A stretch of 64,000 nt of DNA, taken from Neofusicoccum parvum (taxonomy: Eukaryota > Ascomycota > Dothideomycetes > Botryosphaeriales > Botryosphaeriaceae). Shown here in pieces: positions 43,401 to 53,552 of this stretch. Positions within the stretch are counted from its first letter, which is position 1; each line of letters opens with the position of its first letter. The DNA lies in assembly GCA_020912385.1 (NCBI GenBank), contig CP087206.1:1674001-1738000 (forward strand). The letters are read 5' to 3'. Below the pieces are notes generated by a model, which was not told the origin of the DNA, did no database searches, and saw only the letters and a program-made list of their open reading frames with translations. The position numbers were made by a program, and so were the translations under genes.

Positions 43401-46400
43401 ACGTTCGACTGGTTGCCAAGCCTATGCACAGGCGACTCGTAAGCCAAACCAGCTTTCGAGTCGCTGAACGGATCCTGTGCCGACGAGTTTCCATCGTTGT
43501 GAGCAGCGTAAGCGTTCAAGTGCTGCTGTGGGACAGGGCTGGGAACCTCGTTCCTGAAAAGAGCCGCAGACGGCCGCAAGTCGGACTGAGGTCTGGCCGG
43601 CGGCGGGCTGGAGCGGGTCCACTGCGGGGACTCCCTGATGACGCCAAACTCGGAACCTTGGTCGTTCATCGCCTTCATGATCTCGTCGATCTCGTTGAAC
43701 GTGGGCCTCTCCTCGAATGCGTCGCTGTCCGGCGGCACGGTCTTGCCATTCTCCATAGCCGTCATGAAAGAACCACCTTCGCTCGGCTGGTAGCTGTTTG
43801 TGACAGCAGGGCTGGGGTTGAACTGGCGTAAACCAGCCCCAGTCTGTTGCATCTCCTGAGTATCCGTCGAAGGCTTCGTGATATGCATACCGAACTTGAA
43901 GTCGAAGGGTTCCGCCGCGGCGTTGAGATCGATGCTGTTCTGCTGGCTGCGGTGGTGGCCTCTGTTGAAGTCGGAGTTGTAACCCTGCTCCTGCTGTTGG
44001 CCCCGGGGCTTGAAAGGAGTCGGTTGACGGGAGGCGATGCCGTTGGGAGTTGGCGTCTGGTTCTCCTTGCCCTCGGGAATCGGACTGATCCTGGAATTGT
44101 AGACATTTTGCGAGTGCGTCGCATCACCAAGTGGCTGCGGCGGAGCATTCGAAGGAACAACGCGGGGCGTGGCGAACCTGGGCTCAGAATCGCCGTCGTG
44201 AGCGACTTGCCGAGCCCTCTTCTGCCGCCATTCAGCTTGCATGGCGCGACCTTGCTCATCAAAGGCCTCCTCCTCACTCTCAGCGTGCTGTTGCTGCTGT
44301 TGCTGGAGATCGGGCCGGATGATCGGAACCGCCTTGTTCCTCTTTGCAGGCTTAACAATGTCCTTTTCTTGAATGTCGATGTTAAACAGCTTGCCAGAAT
44401 CCTGAGACGTTCCATTCGGCTGCGAGTATCCGCCCGGTTGGAAGGCGTTCGCATCGGGCTTGAATGTTGGGCCCTGAGCGGCGAAGTCGAACGTGGTGCT
44501 GGGCATCGCGGGCTGGGAAGGAACAACAGGAGGTTGCGGCAGGCCCAACCCACCAAGTTTGAAGGACGGAACAAAGCTCGGCACGGCGGCGTGAAGTTTG
44601 GTGTTGCCGCGGCTTGGAGGAGGCCGTTGCTCTGCAGGCTGCTGGCTAGGCTGTTGTGGTCCTTGCTGTCCTTGAGGCTGGAAGTTCCCACCAAAGGTAA
44701 AATTACCAGGAGTAAACGAGGAGTTCGAATTGAAAGAGGCACCCGGGTTGAACTTGAACTCCGGAGCTTGAACGTTGAGCTTGGACGTCGAGGAACCTTG
44801 GCTAGAGTGGCTGACGTGATGGCTGGTGTTGAGGTTGGAGCTCGCAAAAGTATGATGCGACGATGAGACACCAGTGGATTGGTCGTTCTGACCCTCAATG
44901 CTAGGATTGGTTTCGACATCGGAGTCGTTCGTCTTCTCTTCGTCATGGTAACCTGAACCATTGTAGCCTTGCTGCTGCGAAAGCGAATGCGTCCTGTTTT
45001 GAGGTTGCTGTTGCATGCCATTGGGACCCGGCCACATCGTCCCGTTCCCATTGGTCTGCGTTGGTTTGCTGGGTGGGCTGTGGATACCAAATCTGTTGCC
45101 AGTGCCAAACTCGCCATCCTCGTCCAACTGACGGTCAATGGCTTGCTCAAGGTGATATTCAGCGTCGCGAATTTCCCTCTCGAGGTTCTCACTGATATTG
45201 TGGCGGTGACTGCCGCGAGGAGTGGGAACAACGATGTTGGGGCTGGGGCCGTTGTTCGTCTGTGCCGGAGTCTGGGGCCGCAGCTCCTCCTCAGCATCTT
45301 CTTCCGGCAGCTCCTCCAGAGTGAGGTGGGGCCGGTTGTTAAGAAGCTGCTGCTGTTGCTGCTGGAGAAGCTGAGCCTGCAACTGCTGCTGCTGTTGTTG
45401 CATCTGCGAAAACGTGTCCGTGGATGAAGGGAAAGGATACGAGGCACCGTTGGGCTGCTTTGTTCCGCTGAAAGGCGACACGGGCGACATCATGTCCGGT
45501 GCCGGAGCGCTAGTAGGAATAGCAGGCGAGCCGCCACGGACCCCACCATTCTGCGCAAGGAACAGCGAAGGCGAGAAGTTGGCCATTGGAGGCGTGGGCT
45601 GCTGCTGAGGGAGGTTTGATGGCGAAGTGAATGTCGAGTGTCGGTGCAGGTGCCCGCTGGGCCGCTGGTTTCCGAAGGGGGAAATCGGCGACGCAATTGA
45701 AGTTCTCGACATGTGGCCTGGGATTCCAGGAGAGGGTCCAGACGGAAGCGAGAACGGTGCAGAGAACGTCCCGAAGCTCTGGCCTCCAACAGACATGGAC
45801 TGAGGAGGAGGCGAAAAAGCGAGGCCTGCTCCTCCGGGATATTGCTGAGCGGATGCTGAGCGAGACATCGGGTTGTCTACCACCTCGTCCTCGAGTCCAA
45901 GGCTAACTCCCAGAGCAGCCAATTTCTGCTCAGTCAAGAATGCAACGTATCTATCCCACTCGTTCTTGTCCGGGATAGACACGCGGGTCTGATGGGTGGT
46001 TTGCCACCTTTCAACCTCCTCGGAGGGCTCGGGCCAAATCTCGCGGTTCTGTGCGAGGCCATCCGAGACAATGCCGTTGTCATCACTAGTATCGAAACCG
46101 TGAACGTTGTATCCGGCATGCTCGAAATCTTTCAGGCGTCCTTCCACTTCTTGCCAAGACAACGGCCGCGGCGGGCCGCCTTCCTTCCCTCTTTGGAGAT
46201 CATAAGGAATCTGGATAACGATATTCCTGTTTTTCCACAGAACACGCTTCTTTTGCCGTTTCGGGGGGTCTGGTGCCCGCACCGGTGCATGTGTTGGCTC
46301 GGCTTGCTTGGGTGGCGGCGGCGGAGGCGCTTGGTTGACCGGGGAAGGTGCCTTCGACGGAACCTTGGGCGGGGCGGGCTCGTCTTTCGACGGCGGCCGG

Positions 46401-47446
46401 GGCAACGGCTTTTCCGCACCGTTTTGCTCCTCATTACCATTACGGCTAGCGATACTCCTCGCATCTGCGTCGAAAATTACCTCCGCCTTCAATTCGCCGT
46501 CCGGGCCGTGCACGAACTCGTGCTGGGGCGCCGGATGCTCCATCGCCGGCGGAGTGTCGGCAAACCGCGAGGCCATCATCTTTTCGAACGTCTCCTTGCC
46601 CTTCTGTCCAAAGTGTGCCCAGAAGTCCGCCTGCTTCAGCGTGAGGTTGTTCTTCCTCGGCTTGTGCCCCTTTTTGCTCTTGCGCTTCTTGTCCTTGACC
46701 TTGGTCCGGCCGTCGCGAGATGCCTCGCCGGCGTCTTCGTCGGAATCCTCCTCGGTCGAGCCGTCGCTCCACCAATTGGCCTTCTCCGACTGCCACTGCC
46801 CGGTCAGGAACTGCTTTATCCAACCCTCGGTCGGCTCGCGCGGGAAGAAGAGCTGCGGGGAGTCCTTCGCCGGGGCGCCGGGCGGGACGGGCGTCTTGTC
46901 GGCGGTCAGGTCGGGCCAAAGCTTGGGAGCCTTGGTGGGCGTGGAGGGGTCGGAATTATTGAGGAAGGGGAGGCGCTTGGGCAGCAGGTGCTCGAGATTG
47001 AACTTGAGCTTGGGCGAGCCGCTGTCTTCGAGGCGGTTCGGGATCAGATGATCCAGGCCGAAGCGCGGCGAGTCTTCGTCGTCGCGCTCGTCCGAGTCCA
47101 ATGCCCAGGTGTCCCTGTTGTGGCGGCGAGACTTGTTGTCGAACTCGGGCGGCGGCTGCTGGTACGGCGAGCCCCAGCTGGCGGTGAAGAACTGCGAGTC
47201 GTCGACGGTTCGCTTCGCGGCGGTGTGCGGCGTGCGAGGGAGGCCGCCGAGCGACGGGAGCTGCGGGAGTGGGGGGAGCTCAGGACTCGAGTGCCCCAGA
47301 GTCTGGGTCGGCGACGGCTCAGCAGACGGCGCAGGCGACGCGGCGACCGCGGTGTCGACCTTGAGGGAGCGTGGATGACCCTCAACAACAACAGCCGGCG
47401 GAGGCGATGGGCGGGGAGGCGGCGTCTCGATGCGTGGAGCTTGCAT
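40454..47446 (-). CDS. Giant coiled-coil protein, 2,330 aa, uncharacterised
   Basis: Function is unknown. A 7-kb intronless frame from the ATG at 47446. Residues 1-390 are Pro/Ser-rich with a basic patch (KVKDKKRKSKKGHK). A conserved-looking block near residues 395-500 includes KKRVLWKNRNIVIQIPYD, LSWQEVEGRLKDFEHAGYNV and DKNEWDRYVAFLTEQKLAAL. A Gln-rich segment with poly-Gln sits at about 680-705, then a long Gln/Asn/Pro/Ser-rich disordered middle. Residues about 1480-2080 are continuous coiled coil, including hendecad repeats near 1876-1941. The C-terminus is disordered and ends with a His-rich run. Similar fungal proteins are sometimes labelled myosin-heavy-chain-like, but no motor domain or GESGAGKT P-loop is present. 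A scaffold at septa, cortex or spindle pole is possible but purely inferred. Confidence 0.88.
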   Translation of the reverse strand: MQAPRIETPPPRPSPPPAVVVEGHPRSLKVDTAVAASPAPSAEPSPTQTLGHSSPELPPLPQLPSLGGLPRTPHTAAKRTVDDSQFFTASWGSPYQQPPPEFDNKSRRHNRDTWALDSDERDDEDSPRFGLDHLIPNRLEDSGSPKLKFNLEHLLPKRLPFLNNSDPSTPTKAPKLWPDLTADKTPVPPGAPAKDSPQLFFPREPTEGWIKQFLTGQWQSEKANWWSDGSTEEDSDEDAGEASRDGRTKVKDKKRKSKKGHKPRKNNLTLKQADFWAHFGQKGKETFEKMMASRFADTPPAMEHPAPQHEFVHGPDGELKAEVIFDADARSIASRNGNEEQNGAEKPLPRPPSKDEPAPPKVPSKAPSPVNQAPPPPPPKQAEPTHAPVRAPDPPKRQKKRVLWKNRNIVIQIPYDLQRGKEGGPPRPLSWQEVEGRLKDFEHAGYNVHGFDTSDDNGIVSDGLAQNREIWPEPSEEVERWQTTHQTRVSIPDKNEWDRYVAFLTEQKLAALGVSLGLEDEVVDNPMSRSASAQQYPGGAGLAFSPPPQSMSVGGQSFGTFSAPFSLPSGPSPGIPGHMSRTSIASPISPFGNQRPSGHLHRHSTFTSPSNLPQQQPTPPMANFSPSLFLAQNGGVRGGSPAIPTSAPAPDMMSPVSPFSGTKQPNGASYPFPSSTDTFSQMQQQQQQLQAQLLQQQQQQLLNNRPHLTLEELPEEDAEEELRPQTPAQTNNGPSPNIVVPTPRGSHRHNISENLEREIRDAEYHLEQAIDRQLDEDGEFGTGNRFGIHSPPSKPTQTNGNGTMWPGPNGMQQQPQNRTHSLSQQQGYNGSGYHDEEKTNDSDVETNPSIEGQNDQSTGVSSSHHTFASSNLNTSHHVSHSSQGSSTSKLNVQAPEFKFNPGASFNSNSSFTPGNFTFGGNFQPQGQQGPQQPSQQPAEQRPPPSRGNTKLHAAVPSFVPSFKLGGLGLPQPPVVPSQPAMPSTTFDFAAQGPTFKPDANAFQPGGYSQPNGTSQDSGKLFNIDIQEKDIVKPAKRNKAVPIIRPDLQQQQQQHAESEEEAFDEQGRAMQAEWRQKRARQVAHDGDSEPRFATPRVVPSNAPPQPLGDATHSQNVYNSRISPIPEGKENQTPTPNGIASRQPTPFKPRGQQQEQGYNSDFNRGHHRSQQNSIDLNAAAEPFDFKFGMHITKPSTDTQEMQQTGAGLRQFNPSPAVTNSYQPSEGGSFMTAMENGKTVPPDSDAFEERPTFNEIDEIMKAMNDQGSEFGVIRESPQWTRSSPPPARPQSDLRPSAALFRNEVPSPVPQQHLNAYAAHNDGNSSAQDPFSDSKAGLAYESPVHRLGNQSNVPVSDWDDIVTTEEEQKFQSRRGFFDSRVDGLIDNVLQSRLGPLEKSIHNIKDSISAMAMMRTGRSARRSISAEPGESDADDEDDDLASNHRNRSPGKNRKLEKIKNAVMEALTQATLPPAPSKSPGIDIAEFYQALADLKMSIARSAATGQLDDFREIMEEALNRQSTVLVQKKQAEANAEAVSRITELERTLDEMQQRMEVTIESRKVAERSEDDAQRKLALTEEELLLLRAQGRDDANKIRALNEEAHELKMRLGSSEASQEELRRRLVTLETQNEALEATLDEYRLSSKRWSDEINKANEDNEQLRRSISTLESQNQESIRGREKMRHKLDQLQKDMVAAASQVADEKARWQRQEEDHTKKYEVLRARIEAEARTRERFEREMERLEGQEREGMRLKVILEQTQKHNAGMEEAINKLRLESLEYQKRAERFEREFHESREAARAEIKRTRMLMEAELDSANNQVNIVRSELEGENARLRNEIDTLRLDRDTEKARHELLLESEADAKRDAVREAHEGRDRALRDQQHRYEKAMEDQQQRYEKAMEDQQQRYEQEISTLEKRFGEKLQDHQQRYEKTIEDLHRQHNRDLANAIEDKQHNEQNLNDRLALADEKVDFLQDKVVHLEEKLEVAKSAAHAAAVAAQSAKTPTMAHSEGFMPSAAEKVSPQALRESIAVLQEQLQEREERIESLEQRLGEPDGDAPQKLKEKETEIVWLRELLGVRIDDISDLISALAQPAFDREQVRDAAIRIRTNLQMEQQEKERLISGGGSFPALASLSNFATPKAAQLAAAIGNWRKGRENAGASKLSRSSSSNGHHEQTPSKAPNPSSGFLAGLMTPPASQLRRTPTPSTSRPARGSFSSARGFPILSSVQQGKQRAGSNNFDPATPPGSRGGLLHKGAYDHDAEDSTFSPSHFNYDEEVDGDNSYQDEPERYGIGVAVSPDLDEGIHVGAVPQFEPFGPGSAMGFHHPHHHHGQMES
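41624..41821 (-). repeat. 33-bp/11-aa coding repeat in coiled-coil gene
   Basis: Six consecutive 11-residue units on the minus strand: DQQHRYEKAME, DQQQRYEKAME, DQQQRYEQEIS, TLEKRFGEKLQ, DHQQRYEKTIE and DLHRQHNRDLA. Units 1-3 and 5 are clearly related at the DNA level; the spacing is exactly 33 bp. Confidence 0.85.
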
Positions 47447-48916
47447 CCAAGGACATCTAGTGCCGCGGCGGGGCTATCTCAGGCGTGTCGCGGGCGCAAT
47501 GTTTGTGGTATGCTCACGTTCCGCTGCGGCGACGCGTTGACGGCGGCTGCAAGGATAGTTTTCCACGCCGGATCCTGCTTCTTTAGCGCGGCAACAAAAG
47601 GGAAGGCGCTCAGCTAAAGGAGAGACATTAGATAGAGATAGCGGCTCCAGAGTTGTACAGATGGACCCCGACCATCGGCTTGACAGGACGCGGAGTGGGA
47701 TGCGGAGTTTCGACCTCAGGGCAGACCAAGGACGACGGAACGCGGAGCAGCCAGGTTAAGGAGAGTCAATAATAGGGCGGTCACGTTTTCCGAGGCCCTG
47801 CCGGCGCTGCGTGATTGGTCCCAGCTTGCAAGCCACGCTCTGCAGCAGGACGGGTGCGCCCGCCAGGCTGCTCGCTCGACCACGCTTCCCTGCGCGACAG
47901 CGCGCTCTGAAACGGCTGCGCTGGCACCCTCTCCAGCCTGCCCGCGCCCGCGCGCCCGCATTATGCTCAGACAGATGCTTTGACCTGCCCCGACACCTGC
48001 TGAGACTCAGATCACGGCCTAAGCGAAATGTCGATACCCTCGCCCGGAATGAGACACGGGCCTCCCCCTCCAGCTTTACCAGCGTAACGGCCCTGGGGGC
48101 GCGCGCCGCCGGGAGCACCAGCACCCCTGCGCAGCCGTAGCACAGCAAACACCCACCTCGAATTTCCTCCTCCGGGCGGAAATGTGGCGTGATGTTATGT
48201 AATCTCGTGTAATCCCACACGAGTGCGGCAATTTCGAGCTGCGCAGCGGCGCGCAGAGCCGGGCGGCCGTGGTGATGTAGCCATTGGGCGAGGGGTGACG
48301 GGGGGACGTATTTGCACGTAAACCAACCCGCACGGCTGCCCGGCGCGCGGGCCTGGTGTATTGCTGGCCCCCCCCGGCGCGCGCCCAAAGCGATCCCAAA
48401 GGCGGCCGATCTCTCCCACGCTCCCGCCCAAAAGCACAGCTCCAAAATCGGCCCAATTAAACCGGCTGCGTCATTCCTGTCCAGTCGATTTTTCTTATTC
48501 GCACACCAGTCGAACGCGCTATACTCGCCTGGCAGCGCTGCCCGTGTCGCGCCGTCGCATTGTCGAGCACCCGGAATGGCTTCGGAAATTTACGCCCTGG
48601 CAAGGCGGCGCTCGGCAGGCGCGACACAATTACCTCGCAGCAATCTTAATGAGACGGCAGACAAATTGGTGTGTGAATTCCTCTCTCGCATTGAAAGTTA
48701 TCATCTCGCCTGTCCCCACGTGGCCTCGCTTCCGCCGCTCTCCAACTCCGCCACCCTTCGCCGTCCATGCCCCGCAACGCCGTCGTAATGCTCGTAGGAG
48801 AACCCAAATTTTAGGAAATAAAGACAATGTGTGCTCAGAAAATCAGCGGCTGCCAGGGATATGGTCCTGGACAGGGGAAGACGAAAGGCAGTCATTTACG
48901 TCGCGACTCGTCCACT
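47447..48916. other. 1.5-kb spacer, coiled-coil gene promoter, no gene seen
   Basis: Upstream of the giant coiled-coil gene and downstream of laccase, both on the minus strand. GC-rich, with overlapping Arg/Pro/Ala-rich frames that are not supported. Confidence 0.5.
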
Positions 48917-51160
48917 TTACAGACCCGAATCGCCCTTCTCTCTCGGGTACGCCGGCTCGTACGCATTCCAGTCTGCGCAGGTCTGCGTGATGCTGTTCAG
49001 GTCGCCCTTGAACCCGCTCGGGTTCTCGACGAACTGCAGACTCAGGCCGTCTGTGACGTGCCAAGCCTGTGTCCTTGTTAGCGAGCTACTTGACCGCGAC
49101 GGGCAGCCGCGATACTCACGATGTGGCAATGCATCAACCAAGCGCCTGGGTTATCGGCAGGGAACGCGATGATCAAGTACCCGCCGCTCGTGGAAGCTGG
49201 GAGGATCATGACGTCACGGCGCATGGGGTTGTCGAACTTCAGGTTGTCGAGGTTGCCGTCCCAAGCACCGACGCCGGAGCCAAGGTGGAAGAAGTCGTGT
49301 CCGTGAAGATGAATGGGATGCTCGATGGCGAAGGTGATAAGGTTGTTGTGGATCATCCAGAAAGACCACTGGGGCAAAAAGCGTCAGTTCACTTTCTTGT
49401 TCCTGGAGTTGAAGCGGACGTACCTTGCCTTCCGCGGGCATCTGCCACACGTTCATAGACTTCTCGTAGTCGGTGTTGCCGTCAGCAAAGTATTGCAGCG
49501 TCGGCTTTCCCCAGTTGACGTCCATGGCGCTGTCGTTCAGGAACCACTGCACGAAACCACTCTCAGTTCCGATGGTAGCGTTGCCGTTGAAGGTCAGGTT
49601 GATGTCCTGGATCTGAGCCTCGAACTGATCCCTGGGAACAGTCGTCTTCCACCAAGGAACGAGCTTGTCAATCGGCTCGGCAATACAATCTCTGGTCTCG
49701 ATGGTCGATGTGGTCGAGACTGGGAGGTCAGTCGCGTCAACGCCTTGGTAGTTCAAGATACCTCCGGGGACAATGTCGGCGTAGTCCGTTATGGTATTTT
49801 GACTGCAAGACGCGATCTCAGAACGAATCCAGTAGTTGCTGGCCGGCTGATCAGCCTTGAAGACAATGTCGTAACGCTGTCCGATGCCGATCATAATCGA
49901 GGTTGCGTTGTATGGTGTAACTGGGACCAAGTCCGACGTGATGACTTGGAACTGATGGCCGTCAAGGCTCACCACAAAGAATGAATCAACGGACATGTTG
50001 ATGAAACGGAGGCGGTAGGTCTTGCCCTGCTGGACGGTGATGCTGTTGTACTGGCCGCCACCAGTGTTGTTGATCATGGAGCCATTGAAAAGGATGTTGA
50101 GGGGCTTCGGTGGAGCTCCGTTGCGGAGGATGTAATGGTTCTTCTGCCACGCAGTCTGGTCATATGTCTCGGTAAGTGCGACAGGACCCAAGTCCTCGTC
50201 GTAGTTGGCCGTTGCAGGGCCGTTGATGACGATGGCACCAGCAATGCCATCGCCGTACTGAGCCGAATGATGGCTGTGGTACCATGTTGTACCTGTAAAT
50301 GTGTATCAGTATGCGCTCCGCCTACACGATACGAGGATTCAGTCTCACCGTATTGAGTGGCTTGGAACTTATACGTGAAACTCTTGCCAGGAGGGATAGG
50401 GCATTCCGTGACGCCGTTGGCACCATCCATCTGACAAGAATTCAACTGACGAATGCCGTGCCAGTGGATGGACGTTCCATTATCCTGCATGTTGTTGACA
50501 ACGGTGAGCCTGAATGACTACGTTAGCTAATCTCGTTCACTTTACTCTGGGTTTGAGTTTGGAGCATTCAGTCTGTCCGCTAAATAGCAGTTGCCCAACA
50601 GAACACGGAGGGTCTGTGTCTTGACGGCAACTACATTTTGGCGCCACGACCTCGCTGCAGCTCTCCAACGTCAGACCCTGAATGGCTCGGTTGCACATAC
50701 TCTAGATTATCACCCCATTCTGTCGGAGAATAATCAGCACTTATGTAAGGTTCAAAAGCTTGGTGAAACGCGTACCTGCATTGATGGTCGGACCAGGGAA
50801 TTGGTTGTTGATGAGCAACATCGGCCTGCAGAAGCCATCTCCGATTCCCTTGCTCATGTAGGAATTGCAGTCTGTGACGTTGGTGATCTCGAGGGTGTAT
50901 TTCACAGTCTTGCCCGTTGTGGGGTACTTCGTGTCGAAGTCGGTGGCGATGCTAAGGCCACTCTTCCAGCAGCCTCTGCTCTTGGGACCCCACGTGCAGG
51001 CGGAATCAGGAACCCTTGAAGTGGTTGACGAGGCAGTCGCCGTTGTTGTAGTGGCCTGGCGAACAACCAGGTCTGGCTGCTCGGCCTCGGGGATGGCGGC
51101 AGCGAAGGTCTGCGCGGTCAGTGCCAACAGAGTGACACCGATCTGCTTGAGAGACACCAT
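48917..51160 (-). CDS. Secreted asco-laccase (multicopper oxidase)
   Basis: Laccases oxidise phenolics with reduction of O2 to water. Six exons: 51160-50776, 50719-50701 (19 nt), 50509-50349, 50292-49424, 49368-49120 and 49066-48917; 610 aa. Signal peptide MVSLKQIGVTLLALTAQTFA, then a propeptide ending near VVRQ. Copper motifs are all present: HWHG, WYHSHHS, HPIHLHGHDF and HCHI|AWHVTDGL (the last split by an intron). The residue ten after the T1 Cys is Leu. The protein ends exactly in DSGL, the C-terminal plug typical of ascomycete laccases. The microexon encodes E-WGDNL, giving NAEWGDNLELTVVNN, which restores the conserved WGD motif. The chosen start is MVSLK rather than an upstream in-frame codon, because it begins the signal peptide. 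Confidence 0.96.
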
Positions 51161-53552
51161 GGTGGCGAAAGGAGACTTCCCCTTGAGAAAAAGGGATGTC
51201 AACGACAGGAGAGTAAAGACTGAAGAGGCTGAAGCTCTTGAAGCTCCCTGTGGATGCTCTGTAGGTGAGAGCGGAAGAGTGAGCGTGATGATACAACAAA
51301 TGGCGGGATCTGAAGGCCTTTACATAGTCCTCAGAGATCCTCAGCTAAAGGGCAGGTGTCCCAAAACGGAAGAGACGGGTAGTGGCAGCTGCATGTGGAG
51401 TTAAGGTAGACAGGGAACTGTGCAGCTGCACAGAAGCCCGCTGAAAATTTACCGAATCTGTTCACCATGCGCGATGATACTTCAAACAGGGGCAGGGTAA
51501 TCCCGGACGGCCGTACGACGGGAGCTCCACCCGCAAGGTTGGTAGCGATGACAGCCTGGGGGGCCAGACACGAGCTTTAGCATGAAGCGGAACTCAAATT
51601 GGTGGAAGATCGTATGGCAGTCGCTGGAATATCCACTTTCAGTAATAGAGCCAAGACTTGAGGCGGTCCCTTAGCGGAGGTGCAGCTTGTCGGTCAGCTA
51701 GCCATGCTTACCAGGCCGGCAGTTTCATCAGCCACGCATCGTCAAATCTTGAACGTGCCGTGTGCCGTTGTAGCTCGGCAGGGTCGGGCGGCTTACTGGA
51801 GCTTAATTTAGTATCTCAAATGGCCGAGTCGCACTTGCGGAAGCCGACAGTCAGCCTCCGCATGATCTGGGCAGACGCAGGCACATCGTCTAGCCGCCGT
51901 AAGGCTCCCGTCTGTGGTGCCTACTGCGGATCCTTTAGGCTCTCCCATCAGATGATTGTCGTATGCAAGTCAATATTGGATGAGGCTTCCGCGTGGTTTC
52001 CACCAACAGCATCAGCCGCAGTATACCGCGCCGGCAGTTGGCCCGTCATCGTGGACAAACAGCGTTGCTCTTGCTGACAGGAGAGATTTCCAGGCGGGCA
52101 GTGCATATGCTGACCGGGAAATTTCCGCGGAACGGCTGGCGGCCAGACGTGGCTCTGTTCCTGCAGATGTGACACTCTTAAACAAGCATACATAGTGCTT
52201 CGAAACAGGAGGTGGTGAAGATCGGGGGTGGTTCCCCCGACACACCAAACACGAAACGACCGGAGGGAGTCAAACGGCGACGGGGAGCGGAGGGCCGATA
52301 GCGAAGACCTGCCTATCGGCAGCTATGGCTCGGAAACGCAAGCACAGACGGAGGCGGCGGCGGCAAAGCGAGACGGCGGCTCTTGGCAGGCGTCAAGCTC
52401 CACGTACGTACGTGGACGGGTAGTGAAGATGCTGGGCGGGCGACGGCGGGGACCAAGGGACATCGCGGCAATTCCGATCAGTGAGTGGCCAAGCTTCAGA
52501 CCCGCACGCCTGGTTGGCAAGCCCTCGCTAGCCCCTGCGGATCCGGGAGCCAGTCGATCATGCCGCGGGCAGTGTGGCAGACGACGGGCATGCGGGCCCC
52601 ATGGCAGAGGAGGGTCGCGGGCAGCGGCGAATCGCTGGACGACGCGCGTGGGTCCGCGACGACGGGTCCGGTCAGCACCGCGCCGAGAACGGGGGCCGGC
52701 GGCGCAGGGCAGACAGCTCGAGCACGAAAACGGGCACTGGCGGGCGGAGCGCCTCGCGGGGAGGTTATCCACGGCGGTGGAAGAAGCGGTGACACAGCAT
52801 TCGACCACCTCTAGCGCGTGTTTCGCGAGTCGAGCACGGCGGGCTGACGCGATGCGGGCGGTTGCGACCGGGGCCCGGTGTCTGTCGAGCAGGATTTGTT
52901 GGGCGTAAGCACGACGACGGCGCGGAGAGTTTGGCCAGCGTTGCCCGATGACTTGCGGTCGTCTAAAGATAGAGGATCGCCGCAAGCCATCTCAGTAGTG
53001 GGCCGCGCCGCGGGGGGCGCCGCTGATTGGCTGCTTGCCGACCGGCCCACATCGCGCCCCCTGGCCGTCCATCGCGACTCTGCGTTGACGTCGCCTGCGC
53101 ATCCAGCGTGGCCCGCGTATCTGGCCCATCGCACCCAACTCCGCCCAGCCCGCTCACGAGAGCAGCCACTCGTCCCGCGCCATGCGGCCGATGTTGCAGC
53201 CGTTGCGCCGCCAGCGCAGGTCCCCAGCTAGTCGTGCCGCTGCCTCCGGCTCGTGCGCGGCAAGCAGACCAAGGCCAGCAGTCCAATGTTTCCGCTTTTG
53301 GCCAGCTCGGCAAAGCATCAGTTCTGTAGACCTGATCGCGTGGAACACCCCCAGCAGCGGTAGCTTTGGGGTCGGCAGCTCTCGCAAGCCATGCCTTGGG
53401 ACGCCGCGGAGCTGAAGAGACCGCCCGTGGCCCGGGGGCAGCAGCTGCCTGCCCGGTGAACTTATAAGGCATATTGTCCCGGTGGAAATCGTGTAGCATA
53501 CTCCATCTCAATCGCTTTGGCTTGTGTCTGCGCCTGTCTTTCATACTTCGTC
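51161..53552. other. 2.4-kb divergent spacer, laccase and Thr-rich gene promoters
   Basis: Between divergent starts. A TATA-like TATGTAAA (minus strand) lies near 51322-51330, about 165 bp before the laccase ATG. A perfect 18-bp palindrome is at 52399-52416 (see findings). The region 52300-53450 is GC-rich, with Arg/Ala-rich frames that are not supported as genes. TATAAG for the + gene is at 53463. Confidence 0.5.
53463..53468 (+). promoter_or_regulatory. TATA box of Thr-rich secreted protein gene
   Basis: TATAAG 85-90 bp upstream of the ATG at 53553. Confidence 0.5.

Noticed and set aside
52228..52908. 226-codon + frame upstream of the Thr-rich gene
   Set aside because: Arg/Ala/Gly-rich, no domain, overlapping similar frames on the other strand; typical GC-rich noise.
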